Made by a program: the position numbers and the translations under genes | Part shown: piece after piece, positions 36,181-48,770 of the stretch | How positions within the stretch are numbered: position 1 is the first letter of the stretch | Layout of the letters: each line of letters starts with the position of its first letter | The notes under the pieces: generated by a model | Databases searched by the model: none | The model's input: only the letters and a program-made list of their open reading frames with translations | Told to the model about the DNA's origin: nothing | Assembly: GCF_009905375.1 (NCBI RefSeq) | Contig: NC_133650.1 | Location: 304,641,203 to 304,705,202, forward strand | DNA length: 64,000 bases | Source: Apium graveolens | Taxonomy: Eukaryota > Streptophyta > Magnoliopsida > Apiales > Apiaceae | Direction: 5' to 3'

Positions 36181-36420
36181 TTCCTGAAAATAAACTGAGT
36201 ATATTTGATTAGATTTTATGATTGTATACTTTTTTGACGAAGTCAACAACAATAGCTAATTATTGATTAAACTTAGGTCGCTGAGAAAAAAATTGAAAAG
36301 ATCGAAAATGATGACGCTAAACAAAGATAAAATTGAACCAAGTCGTAAAATTAAAATTGAAAGCGATTCTTTTGGTGGGTTATACGTTAAAGCTAAACTA
36401 AATAAATTGAAACTGATTCA

Positions 36421-36442
36421 ATTATATATATATATATATATT
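36421..36442. repeat. (TA)n microsatellite
   Basis: About nine TA dinucleotides in a row. Confidence 0.9.
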
Positions 36443-36655
36443 TATAAGTATAAGTAATAAAAATTTAAATTTTGTACGGACGAACAATAACTAACTAATC
36501 GGTTTATCATAATTTTAGACTTGGGTTTCAGCCTTATTATGCTACTTAAGTACCGTATATGTGGTTCTTCGTACCAAAAAAATTAAATATCCTAATTTTT
36601 TTGTTCACAAATACTTCAAAGTAGTAGCATATAGGCAATGAGCAGCTTTTATATC

Positions 36656-36700
36656 AACTAGCATAATAGCCCGTGCCTGCGAGGCACATGACGTTTCTAA
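36656..36700. repeat. Unclassified repeat head, copy 1 (GCCCGTGC)
   Basis: ACTAGCATAATAGCCCGTGC followed by CTGCGAGGCAC matches a common plant repeat start with a small GC-rich inverted repeat. A decayed relative is at 38247-38292. The class (Helitron or other) was not established. Confidence 0.4.
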
Positions 36701-38960
36701 CAATGTATCAGAAAGCGAATATTATTTCTGAAATTTCAACTTTTTTGCGGTTAAAAATAATGTATTCAATCCCTAATAATTTAATTAAAGTGTAAAAAAT
36801 TTGCACCGAAATTAATTTATACCCAATGATTACTTATACATTTAAGTAATAATTTTTATATTACATTTATTTATTTTTCATCCTTTTTCAGACTTTAACG
36901 ATTTTGCTGATAACAAATATTTTGATTGTACATGATATATGAGTTAAATATATTGTTCTTTATAATTTTTGTAGTTCCAATACATATGACCGTAACATGA
37001 TGAAAAATTATTGCATATAAAGTAGAATATGTCTCGGTCCAATCTCAAATTTCATGTGTTGAAGTGTAAGTATAATATTAATAAATTATTTGTAGTATTA
37101 TTTAGTTAGAAAAATATAGGCATACTTGCTATTCATGAACGAGATATGTACTTTAGAATATGTCATTGTGCGTGATAGTGCTAGTATCTGGTCACATATT
37201 ATTTTTCAATATAGAGACTAATGTAGCGCTATTTTAATAATTATTCATTTTGTTCATAATTGATTGTAACCTTTTTATACATATTTAGTAATCATATATA
37301 CTAGCTTTCTGCGAATAACTTTTCTAAATTCGATAATTTTTTCATAAATATTAGCACTTAAATTTTCTAGTAATCGTATATATTTTAGAGACAGATTTTG
37401 AATGAAATATAAAACAAAATTTAAAATTCGCTCTTTAAGAATTACCATTATTAAAAAACATATTCACATATTTTTCAATTTTGATACTCATTCATATTTT
37501 ATTTTAATAAAGTGCAATATGGAAAAAAGTTGATTGGGTTACAACATATTTAACTTTACCCGATCATGCGATAACTCGGACCAAATACCGAGTGTTTTTC
37601 AAAAATCGGGTCAAAAAATTAATCAGGTTAGCAATTTTGATATACATTATTTATTGACTTTGCCTAAGAAAAGTCTTTAACATATTAATTCATGTGGATG
37701 TAGGATGATATAGATACATTATCTTTTTGGTATAACGTATTCGTGGATACAATAAACAAACTTCATCTGTCCCATAATTGTGTACTTATTTGATTTTGAT
37801 CAATTGACCAAAATAAAACATTATATTTTCTTAAAATTATTATACATATACTTTTCAACAAAATAATATTTATTGAATAAAAAATACATTATAGACTTTA
37901 TTTTTTTTATATTTCGTGTAAGTGTGAACATGATAATTTGACACTATGAAGTAGTTCTAATATAAGATATCGTAGATTTTAATAAGACAATTACTTAAAT
38001 ACATATATATTGTATTATTTACCAAAAAAATGTTATGTGTTAATTTATTTATATTTTTAGTATAATGACTATCATTTATATGTTACATTTTGATCAAAAT
38101 TATTATCTGAATTGTAACTTTAATAATATAGAAGCATATAGCTAACTAAATAAATCTATGAATATGAAAGGGAAAATAAAAAAAATGTTATTTCATAAAT
38201 TGCAATAAGAAATTCAAAGACACATATTAAGTGCTTCATTTAAAGTATAAACTAACATAATAACCAATGCGAGACACGAGTTTTTTTCTAGAATTCTTTT
38301 GTGCATCATGCAATTATAATGTTCTTAGTTATTTTCTTATTTGTAAATGTTGTACAATGTCTAACGTATATTAAATACAAGTTGATTGTTTATCAACATG
38401 TATTATTTTCATATAAGAACTTACCAAATTACACAAGTTTCTAATATAGCTTATTAAGCAAAAAATATATATTCATGTTTGTGTTGTATAATTTGTATTT
38501 AATGAATGGATATAAACAGGATAGTTAGTGTACGTTTAAAATAAAACGATTAAACTTAATATGTAGAATGGCGTTACTATGTTTACAAAGAAAAAACTAA
38601 AAATTAACATATATATATATATTCAATATAGAGTTGACCAAAAATTTTGAATTTTATTGAAATAAAATATATGTACTGTTCTGTATTATAACTGAGTTCA
38701 TGACTAACTTACAATTAACTTACTCAATTTAAAAAGATTAAAAATACAGAGCTAAAGTCAGAACTACTTGCAATTATAATATAAAATAATGTAAAATTTA
38801 CACTACTGTTAATATAAAAGTTAATTTTCATGAAAAATGTTACTTTTTAAAATTCAACGTATGTATGAAAAGATGTTAGTTTTTTTATTTATACTAATGT
38901 TAACAAAGTAAGATTAAGTTATATGTGTGTCAGCATATAAATTATCGTATGTTACATTTT
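36701..38960. other. AT-rich DNA without recognised gene
   Basis: No supported ORF. It holds a decayed relative of the GCCCGTGC repeat at 38247-38292 and a lone Stowaway-like end (CTTCATCTGTCCCATAATTG, 37761-37780) without a visible partner. Confidence 0.5.
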
Positions 38961-39184
38961 TTTATTGTAAGTAACTCGCAGCCGCTACCCTTTGGGTGCG
39001 CACTGGGTAAACCCTACGGGCTCACGTAATAGCCTGCAAACCACGTGAACCAAGGTAAACCGCATTTAAGCGACATGCTCTGACTCAGGAGGCATAATCA
39101 TAAATTCTCCTCCCGTGAGATTCGAACCTGTGACCAAGAGGATAATTATCCCCTCTTTAACCAACTGAGCCGACCCTTACAGAC
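38961..39184 (-). repeat. tRNA-derived SINE with target duplications
   Basis: On the minus strand an A box (GGCTCAGTTGGTTAAAG) and a B box (GGTTCGAATCTC) are followed by a body ending GGGTTTACCCAGTGCGCACC and AAAGGGTAGCGGCTGCGAG. That last part matches the 'Angio-domain' known from many angiosperm SINEs. The flanks CGTATGTTACATTT (38946) and CGTTATGTTATATTT (39185) look like a slightly diverged target duplication. RNA polymerase III would transcribe it. It is not a tRNA gene because no acceptor stem pairs. Confidence 0.87.
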
Positions 39185-39199
39185 CGTTATGTTATATTT

Positions 39200-40860
39200 C
39201 CTAGTAAATTACGATGGTTTCAATTATTTATATGCTAAATATATGATTTATGTACATATATATATATTCATTATTAACATCTAGTGAGACAATTGATTAC
39301 TTAAATAACATGCATTTATAATTATTTAAAAATAAAATTATGTAATAAATAAATTGCAATAATTTATATATGATATTCACATTATCACTCACAAAAATCC
39401 ATAACTATTTTTTATTCGGTCGAGTACCGATCAGGGTTTTAACATAAAATTAAACTATAAATTGTAAATACTTGTTATTGATATTCATGATTTTTTTTAA
39501 GAATTCGATGAAAAAATTATAATTATATCGTTATTTAAACTATTTTTAAGTTTCTTTTATTGCGACTCTAATATTTCTTCATATAATTATTTGATAACAT
39601 TGTATACTATTCTTCTAAAATTAAATATTTTTCAATTTGATAAAATTTTATAAATATTAGTTGAACTGGTTAATTCCTTCAAATTATTGAATAATATATT
39701 TTTTCTTCAAATAGTATAAAATGCATTAAATCAAAAGCTACAATATAATATAGATATAACTTTTATTTGAATAATTTAAAATATTAAAATAATTAAAAAC
39801 ATTTGCACAATATTTTCTTGATCAATGAAAATTGCTTATCTAAAATAATTCTTTTTAAAAGGGTAGTCTTTTTCAAGTGAAAAATGAATAATAAATAGAT
39901 TTAATATATCATCGTAAATTTAACAAATCTCGCGATATCTTATATCAAATTTCGATATTTTTAAAATCGGGACAACTCTCAAAAACAATAATATGCTACA
40001 GTGGAAGTTGGTTATTTTAATACGAATAATCAATTGACTTGATCTTATAAAGACATCAAATACATTAATTTATATTAACATAAGATATTAAAATATTTCA
40101 CATTATTGGTAAGATATTCTCACCGTGCTTGTAATTTAAATTTACTAAATGTAGAATGTAACGATGTTTTTCGGCGGGTCATGTAGTCAAATTTTGAGTA
40201 TTTTTTTAACAATAGGCCAAGTTTTGATTTCAAATTCGAAATAAACTAAAATGCATTGACTCATTAAAATTCGAACTTATTTAAATATATAATACCAATA
40301 TAGATTATTTATATATAAGCGATTCTATTTTCAATATATTTTTTAAAAAAATATATGTACATTTTAACGACTTTTTATGATAAAAAAATATGTTAAAAAT
40401 ATATAAGATATATTTTCAAACTAAAAAATGATTAATAAATAAGATAATAATTCATTTATGTATTATGCCTAACTTTATATCTCGAATTAAGTTTTTTAAA
40501 ATGACCTGCTCAAATATTTTAAGTAACTATTTTTTTTGCAAAATTCAAGTAACATGCCTTTAAAGTTAAATAAAATATATTCATTTAGTAGAGTTACATA
40601 TTATGTGTATGATAAAAATCATATGTGATAATATGGTGCATGGTATGAGTTTGTGTAGGTGAATGAAATATCTTGAGTTCGATTCTCACAAATCAAATCT
40701 TTTATATAAATATTAAAAATATGGGTATTTTAATCTTTTCAATGAGACTTTTTAATCTCATAAATATTATCTTATTGTTCTCATATTATATATAGAAGAT
40801 ATAACAAAATGGTACATAGTGTTATTAAACTGTTAAACCATAAGAATTAATGGGTAGACT
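39200..40860. other. Very AT-rich DNA without recognised gene
   Basis: No ORF of note and no recognisable repeat. Frequent A and T runs. Confidence 0.5.
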
Positions 40861-40864
40861 CGTG

Positions 40865-41418
40865 ATTAAAGCATCTCCAGGGGCATTAAGTAAAACACTA
40901 GCTAAAATTTTGTTGAACATGTAAGGATTTATCCTCCAATGGTGTTAGCTATATTTATTAGTTATATCCAAAATATTATTTTATATTTAAGTTATTTATA
41001 TTTAATATAATTGAAAATAAAATATGTATTTAAATAAAAAATATTTAATAACAATATATTTTTTATATTTATAAAAATATTTTAAAGTAAATATTATAAA
41101 ATATAAATTATTACAATTATAAATATAATAACATATTTAAAAATGGAAAAAATAAAATTAACAAATATTACTTACATATATATAATTTTTAATTGAAGCA
41201 TAGTAAATATATTATTAGAATTTTTAATTTTAGTTAATAAATAAAATTTAAAAATTAATTAAGGTATATTTGTTATTAAAATATTTATAAAAGAGAATAT
41301 AGAATAGCATTAGGTTAAGTGTTATACCATATTTTAAGTACGAACTGACGTGAGGTGACTTGTATTGATTTAGATGATGGGAGTACATTCAAATCCAAAA
41401 ATTAGCCTAACAAGAGCT
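40865..41418. mobile_element. Probable MITE, split by element C near its right end
   Basis: AAGCATCTCCAGGGGCATTA (40866) resembles the GAGCATCTCCA-type MITE end. Beyond element C, GAGCTCCCGTTGGAGTGATC (54546-54565) reads as an inverted partner (…CTCCAACGGGAGCTC). Rejoined, the unit would be about 570 bp with an AT-rich core. Ends are diverged and the outer duplication is unclear. Confidence 0.4.
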
Positions 41419-42453
41419 TGTTGTGCATATGTTGTGTACTTGATGATTTCATGAACAAAACACCTTAGTAGATTTTACTTAGTGAAATAATGTAGCACTC
41501 GACGGATAAGAATTATAGTCCCGACGGATAACTCAATATAGTCCCGACAGATGATGACTTATTTATCCATCGAGTGAGTAGCTTATGTAATAATGAGTCT
41601 GTAGCACATTTTTGCATTCACCATTGTATAAATTTTGTAAGTAGTATTCAAGTCATGTTGACTTTAATTAGATATGTAGAATAGGTTGATTAATTGTACA
41701 TAGATGATGTCTTGTAATTCTGCATAAGTGAAATAAAGTCAAGTGTCAGTTTGCTACCCGACGGATAACCTACAATGAAGTCGACGGATGATCAATATCT
41801 CGACGGATGATCAATCTCGACGGATGATCATGAACCCGACGGATGAAGAATTCAAATATCAGTTGACAGTGACAACACAGTCAAATGCGTCGAGTGGATG
41901 CAAATGGAATATGGTAGCCTATTCAACTGGGTTTTCGAGAACAAAGAAGCATTGCCATTTCCATGCTATTATGAATATATTCAAAGATGCTGGAATAGAG
42001 TAATGAAGTAGCATTGTAATAAATTAGATAGTTTTGTTTTTATTATCTTGTCTTATTACTTTGTAATCTTGGTGATATATTAATCAAGAAGTAGCAAATA
42101 GAAACTAAATCTGAGAGACAACAAGAGAAACATTTGTAAGCAGAATTTTTAGCATTTCTCTGTATTCTCAGCAGTTCAATATTTGTAAGTAGCTGTGAGC
42201 ATTCTTGCACACAGGGTTCTCTCGATATATAATATATATCTCTGGTGGAATCATTCAAATCCACCAGAAAGTTTTTAAGGACTCTTATTTTTAATTACTT
42301 GTGTTTTAATTCACTTAAGTTTTATTCCGCATTGTGCTAATCAATACACTTATATTTATATTTGAGTTAGAACATTTTATTTCAAGAAAAAGTTTCAAGA
42401 ATTCCATTCAACCCCCCTTCTGTAATTCTTCTCATATTGTTAAGGGACTAACA
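41419..42453 (+). repeat. 5' LTR of element C (1035 bp)
   Basis: It runs from TGTTGTGCATATG to GGGACTAACA. Five motif copies lie at 41759, 41782, 41801, 41818 and 41837, and further copies at about 41498-41572. The TATATAAA box seen in A and B is altered here (TATATTAA). Confidence 0.95.
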
Positions 42454-42455
42454 AT

Positions 42456-42467
42456 TGGTATCAGAGC
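42456..42467 (+). other. Primer binding site (C), initiator-Met tRNA type
   Basis: TGGTATCAGAGC begins two bases after the LTR end, as in B. Confidence 0.93.
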
Positions 42468-42514
42468 AAGCTCTTAACTTACAAAGAGTTTAAAGATCAA
42501 AACAATACAGCAAG

Positions 42515-44895
42515 ATGAACAAGAAGGATGTTGGAGTCAAGATCCCTTTTCTGGATAAAGATAATTACCATCATTGGAAGGTAAAGATGCATCTTCATAT
42601 GCTTTCTCAAGATGAGGCCTATGTGGACTGCATAGAAAGAGGTCCTCATGTTCAAATGAGAGCTGCAACAGGAAACGAGCCATTAGTCCCCAAGCCAAGG
42701 CATGAATGGTCTGATTCTGACATTGAACAAGTCAGGAAGGATAAAAAGGCCATGAATATCCTGTTTAATGGAGTTGATGGAGATATGTTTGACAACATTA
42801 TCAACTACAAAACTGCCAAGGAAGTTTGGGATACAATACAGTTCATCTGTGATGGCACTGAGCAAGTTAGAGAAAACAAGATGCAGCTCCTGATTTAGAA
42901 ATATGAGCATTTCCATAATGAAGAAAGTGAGTCTCTCACTGACATCTTTAGTAGGTTTCAGAAACTACTAAATGCTCTAAAGTTGCATGGAAGGGCCTAT
43001 CAAACTAAAGATTCCAATCTGAAATTCCTTAGATCTCTTCCAAAGGAATGGAAACCAATGACAGTCTCATTAAGAAACTCACAAGACTATAAGGAGTTTA
43101 CTTTGGAGAGACTGTATGGCATCCTGAAAACCTATGAGCTTGAAATGGAGCAGGATGAAAGGATGAAGAGAGGAAAGAAGAAAGGAGGATCCATTGCACT
43201 AGTTGCTGAGTTGGAAAAGGAGAATGAAGTGAAGATGGAAGCTGTTGAATCAACTTCAAGGGTCTGTGAGAACAAGGGCAAGGGGCTTGCAGTAGAAAGT
43301 GAAGATTCATTGAGCCAAGATGACATGGAGGACATTGATGAGCACCTAACTTTTCTTTCCAGGAGATTTGCCAAGCTCAAGTTCAAGAAGAACTTTGGAG
43401 CAGCCAAGCCAAATAGAAACATGGTGGATAAATCAAAATTCAAATGTTTCAAATGTGGCTTGGCAGGGCATTTTGCCAGTGAGTGTAGGAAGTCAGATTC
43501 CAGTAAGAAAAAGTTTGAGTCTGTGGATTATAAGCAAAAATACTTTGACCTACTCAAGCAAAAGGAAAGGGCTTTTATAACACAAGAAAATGACTGGGCA
43601 GCAGATGGTCTGGATGAAGATGAAGATGTCAGCTATGTCAATCTAGCCCTAATGACCAAGTCTGATGAGGCAGAAACAAGTTACTCAAGCAATCAGGTAA
43701 TTACTACAAACCTTGCATAATTATCTAAAGCTGAGTGTAATGATGCCATTAATGACATGTCTACAGAGTTATATCATTTGCGTGTTACACTTAAGTCTCT
43801 TACTAAAGAAAATGCTAAAATCAAAGAAAAAAATTGTTTTTGAGTGAGAGGAATAATGTGCTTGAGTCTCAAGTAAGAATTGAGTGTAAGATTGCCAAGG
43901 AGGAATTAACTGAGTCCTTGAAAAAGGAAGAAATTTTGAAGAAGCAGCTCGAGCGTGAATAAGAGGTGATTAAGGCATGGAAAACATCCAGGGATGTCCA
44001 TGCTCAAATCACCAAAGTTCAAGGAATCGAGTCCTTCTGTGATGAAGCCTAGAAAAAGAACAAAGAGAAACTAGAACCTAATTTGGTAGATGGACTGCTA
44101 ACAGATGTAGACTCGACGAATGTTGAGGATCATCCGTCAGATAACAAAAAGTGTTATCCGTCGAATGATGAAAATCATCATTCGTCGGCTGTGAGCAAGC
44201 CCATCAGTAAGGCCAAACTAGTTAAGCTGAATGAGAAGTATGGGTCTGTTTCCAAGAACTTTATTTCAGGAGAGTCGAGTCAAGTTAAGAAAGGGAAAAA
44301 GGCTAATGTTGGTCACATGACTGTCAAACAGTTTAGTGACAGACTTGAAAAGATTGAGGTAAGAACAGAGACTAAAAAGAAAAATAATAGGAATGGTAAA
44401 GTAGGGATTAACAAACACAATAACTACACACCTGATAAATATGCTCCTAGAAAAATCTGTGTCAAGTGTGGTAGTGTAAATCATCTGTCTGTTAATTGCA
44501 AATCTGCCATGCCTACTTCCATGTCTGTGCAACCTCAATTTCCTAACATGAATGCCATGCCTCCCATGCCTGTTAATGCTATGTCTACACAGAACATGAA
44601 TGCACAATTTTCTAATTTGCCATTTGCACCTAATCCTTATTATGCTGCACATAGTATGCCACAAATGCCATTTAGCATGCCTTATTGGAATAACATGTTT
44701 ACACATATCATGCCATTTCCTGTTAGTCATAATATGCATGATAATTCTGTTGCAATGAATGGTTTCAAAGGCCCAACTCAAATGACTAAGGATGAATCTG
44801 AAATTCCTAAGCCAAATGAGATAAAGCCTAAGAAACAGAAAAAGAAAGCTACCAAGGCAGGACCCAAGGAAACTTGGGTACCAAAATCAACTTGA
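42515..44895 (+). pseudogene. gag: Gag polyprotein, broken (element C)
   Basis: The ATG at 42515 gives MNKKDVGVKIPFLDKDNYHH, aligned with B gag. The first CCHC knuckle (CFKCGLAGHFASEC, near 43446) and the second (CVKCGSVNHLSVNC, near 44457) are both present, with the Met/Pro-rich tail after the second. Breaks: TAG at 42896-42898, TAA at 43718-43720, an indel in an A run near 43830, a further deletion near 43875, TAA near 43960 and TAG near 44048. The final part from 44083 is open. Motif copies lie at 44113-44190. Confidence 0.88.
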
Positions 44896-44906
44896 TTTGA
44901 TTTTGA

Positions 44907-47900
44907 TGTGTGCAGGGAAACAGAAAGAATCTTTGGTACTTGGATAGTGGTTGTTCAAGACACATGACTGGTGATTCTGCCCTACTCACAGAGTTTAAGG
45001 AGAGAGCTGGCCCAAGTATTACTTTTGGAGATGACAACAAGGGTTATACTGTGGGATATGGCTTGATTTCAAAGGACAATGTTATCATTGAGGAGGTTGC
45101 TTTAGTGGATGGTCTCAAACACAATTTGCTGAGTATCAGTCAGCTTTATGATAAAGGCAACTCAGTAACCTTCAATTTAGAAGCCTGTGTTGTGACTAAT
45201 AAAAGAAGCAACAAAGTGGTTCTCACTGGTGTGAGAAAAGGAAATGTGTACCTAGCTGATTTCAACTCATCTAATGCAGAATCTGTAACTTGTCTTCTCA
45301 GTAAAGCAAGTCAGGATGAAAGTTGGCTATGGCACAAGAAGCTATCCCACTTAAACTTCAAGACCATGAATGAGCTAGTAAAGAAAGAACTGGTCAGAGG
45401 CATTCCTCTAGTGAAGTTTTCCAAGGATGGACTGTGTGATGCCTGCCAAAAGGGGAAGTAGATTAAAGCATCATTGAGGAAGAAACTTGATTCAACAATT
45501 GAAGAGCCTTTGCAACTGCTTCACATGGATTTGTTTGGACCAGTCAATGTATTATCAATCTAAAGGAAAAGATTTTGCCTAGTAATTGTAGATGATTTCT
45601 CAAAGTTCTCTTGGACATATTTCCTAAAGTCTAAAGATGAGGCTAGTGAAATCATCATCAATCATATAAGGCAAGTCAATAATCATCCTGATTTCAAGGT
45701 TAGAAGAATCAGGAGTGACAATGGAACTGAGTTCAAGAATTCTGTCATGAGAGCATTTTGTGAGGAAAATGGGATTCTGCATGAGTTTTCAGCAGCAAGG
45801 ACTCAACAACAGAATGGAGTAGTGGAAAGGAAGAACAGATCACTTATTGAAGCTACAAGGACAATGCTTGAAGAATCAAAGTTACCAACATATTTCTAGG
45901 CTGAAGCTGTAAATACTGCATGCTACACTCAGAACATTTCTCTGGTTAATCAAGCAAGGTGCATGACTCCCTATCAACTGTTCAAAAACAAGAAGCCAAC
46001 ACTTAACTTTCTTCATGTCTTTGGCTGTAAATGCTATATTCTGAGGAATCAAACTGATCAAAATGGGAAGTTTGATGCTAAAGCAGATGAAGGAATTTTT
46101 GTTGGATATGCTGTTGGTAAAGCATATAGACTCTACAATCTAAGAACCAACATTGTTGTGGAATCAATACATGTTGTGTTTGATGATAAAAAGATTGAAG
46201 GACTGAAAGATGGAGATTACCATGAGAGCCTCAAATTCGATAATATGGAGATGGTTAGTGATGGCAGTGATGGTGAAAGTGATCAAGAAACAGTGTCTAA
46301 GGATAATGCAGATAAATCTACTACCAATGAAGCATAAAACTCAACATCTGATGAGTTGCATAATGTTTCATCCATTGGGAGGCAATCTGTGTTATCCGTC
46401 GGGAGACAACCAGCTTCATCCGTCGGTACTCAAAATTCACCATCCGTCGAGTTATCAAAAGGAGCTGGAAGTCAAGATAGATCACCTATAGAAAGTTCCC
46501 CTTTCTCAAATCAAAGATCCACAAACTCAGGGGGAGTTTCTATCAATCAAAACTCAATCACACATCAAGACAATAATGAGGTTTCTTCATCTAGAGCTAA
46601 TCTACCTCAACAAAGGAAATGGACAAAAGATCACCCCTTTGAGCTTATCATTGGTGATGTTTCTTCTAGAGTTCAAACAAGAAGAGCAACTCAGGAATAA
46701 TGTCTATACAACATCTTTCTTTCCAAGGAAGAACCAAAGAAGGTAGAAGAAGCAGTGTTGGATCCTGATTGGATTTTAGCTATGCAGGAGGAGCTAAACC
46801 AATTTGAAAGGAATAATGTATGGAAGCTGGTGCCCAAGCCTAAAGGAAAGAATCCAATAGACACCAAGTGGGTATTCATAAACAAGATGGATGAAAATGG
46901 CAATGTAGTCAGGAATAAAGCTAGATTGGTTGCTAAGGGCTATTATCAGTAAGAAGGAATAGATTTTAATGAAACATTTGCTCCTGTTGCAAGACTTGAA
47001 GCCATCGGAATCTTCTTAGCCTATGCAGCCCATGCCAATTTTAAGGTCTATCAAATGGATGTCAAAAGTGCCTTTCTGAATGGAGATTTGGAGGAAGAAG
47101 TTTATGTCAGTCAACCTCCCGGTTTTGAAGATCCAGAACATGTCTATTATCTTTTGAAAGCACTTTATGGACTGAAGTAAGCACCTAGAGCCTGGTATGA
47201 CACTTTATCAAAGTTCCTTTTGGAAAATCACTTCACAAGAGGTACTGTAGATAAAAAATTATTTTTCAGAAATGTTAATGGATCTAGTATACTTGTTCAA
47301 ATTTATGTAGATGATATTATTTTTGGCTCTACAAATGAGAAACTTTGCAAAAAGTTTGCCAAATTGATGCAAATTAAGTATGAAATGAGTATGATGGGAG
47401 AACTAACTTACTTTCTTGGTTTACAAGTTAAGCAAGTTAGTGATGGAATATTCATTAGTCAAACTAAATATATTTTTGATCTTTTAAAGAAGTTTGATCT
47501 AATGGATTGCACATCTGCAAAAACTCCCATGGCCACTACAACTAAGTTTGAATTAAACACTACTGAAAAGTCTGTGGATATTTCAAGTTATAGAGGTATG
47601 GTTGGCTCACTTCTGTACTTAACAGCTAGTAGGCCAGCTATAATGTTTGCTACATGTTTATGTGCTAGATTTCAGGATGATCCTAGAGAATCTCACTTAA
47701 TAGCTATCAAGAGAATTTTCAGATATCTCAAGGGAACACCAAACCTTGGCATTTGGTACCCTAGAGATTCTGGTTTTGATCTAACTGGTTATTCAGATGC
47801 AGATTATGCAGGTTGTAGAATTGATAGAAAGAGTACAATAGGAACCTGTCAAATTCTAGGAAACAAGCTTGTGTCCTGGTTCAGTAAAAAGCAAAATTCA

Positions 47901-48248
47901 GTTTCTACTTCTACAGCTGAAGCTGAATATATTACTGCTGGCAATTGCTGTGCACCGATTTTATGGATGAGAAATCAATTGCTAGACTATGGTTTGCAAG
48001 TTGAGAGGATTCATATTTTCTGTGATAACACAAGTGCAATTGCCATCATTGAAAATCCAGTACAACATTCAAGGACAAAGCACATAGATATCAAGTACCA
48101 TTTCATAAGGGAACATGTAATGAATGGTACTGTGGAACTACATTTTGTTCCCAGTGAGAAGTAGCTTGCAGATATGTTTACCAAGCCACTGGATGAATCC
48201 ACCTTTTCAAGGTTGGTAAGTGAGTTACGTATGCTTAATTACTCTTAA
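44907..48248 (+). pseudogene. pol: Pol polyprotein, broken (element C)
   Basis: Protease (WYLDSGCSRHMTG), integrase ([14 protein letters not shown]), linker array, RT (YVDD near 47307) and RNase H are recognisable in one largely continuous frame. Stops are at 45459 (TAG), 45561 (TAA), 45897 (TAG), 46335 (TAA), 46698 (TAA), 46950 (TAA), 47178 (TAA) and 48162 (TAG). Six of these eight are C-to-T or G-to-A type against A and B. Few indels were seen, which fits decay of an element long silenced by methylation. Confidence 0.9.
46346..46450 (+). repeat. 24-bp-phased ATCCGTCG array in pol linker (C)
   Basis: Cores start at 46346 (ATCTGATG), 46370 (ATCCATTG), 46394, 46418 and 46442, exactly 24 bp apart, matching the arrays in A and B. 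Confidence 0.9.
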
Positions 48249-48770
48249 ATCTATTTGAGTTAATTTGCAAGTTGGAAAGCAGCCAAAAATTTAAATTGAT
48301 CTTTCAGTCTTGGATGAAATTTTGGCTAAGTCAAAATTTACATCTCGACGGATGACCCTTATCCATCGAGTTTGGTCATCCGTCGAAATACAATTTTCTA
48401 ATAAAAATCAATTACTTTTCTGGAATATTTTATGTCTCGACGGATATCAGTTTATCCTCATCCGTCGAATTGTCTTAATCTCATCCGTTAATTCCCTGTA
48501 CATTATCCATCGAGTATACTTACAGTTTGTAAGCATAACATGACGGATAATGGGCGAAATTTTTACAGTTTATTTTTAAACGGCTATTTTAGACAATTTC
48601 TATTGGTTGCTTTATTTCACTTTATTATTTTTATCAGTTATTTTTGAGATAGTATAAAAGTTTATTTCATTGCAATTGCTTTTCTTTTATCATTCTTAAT
48701 TCAACTGCTCTAATTTCATTCTCTCTCAAAGCACTTACTCTCTTTCTCTTCAAGCTCTTATTCTCTAACA
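48249..48770 (+). promoter_or_regulatory. Pol-ORF3 intergenic region with fold-back motif and TATA box (C)
   Basis: TCGACGGATGACC (48345-48357) and its exact reverse complement (48374-48386) form the same 13-bp inverted repeat with 16-nt loop as in A. More motif copies follow to about 48550. TATAAAAG lies at 48653-48660, 118 nt before the ORF3 ATG. A promoter function is inferred. Confidence 0.5.

Noticed and set aside
37761..37800. Stowaway MITE
   Set aside because: Only one weak end-like sequence was found and no inverted partner with TA duplications.
39083..39175. tRNA-like A and B boxes
   Set aside because: No acceptor stem pairs, and the sequence continues into the Angio-domain body, so it is a SINE and not a tRNA gene.
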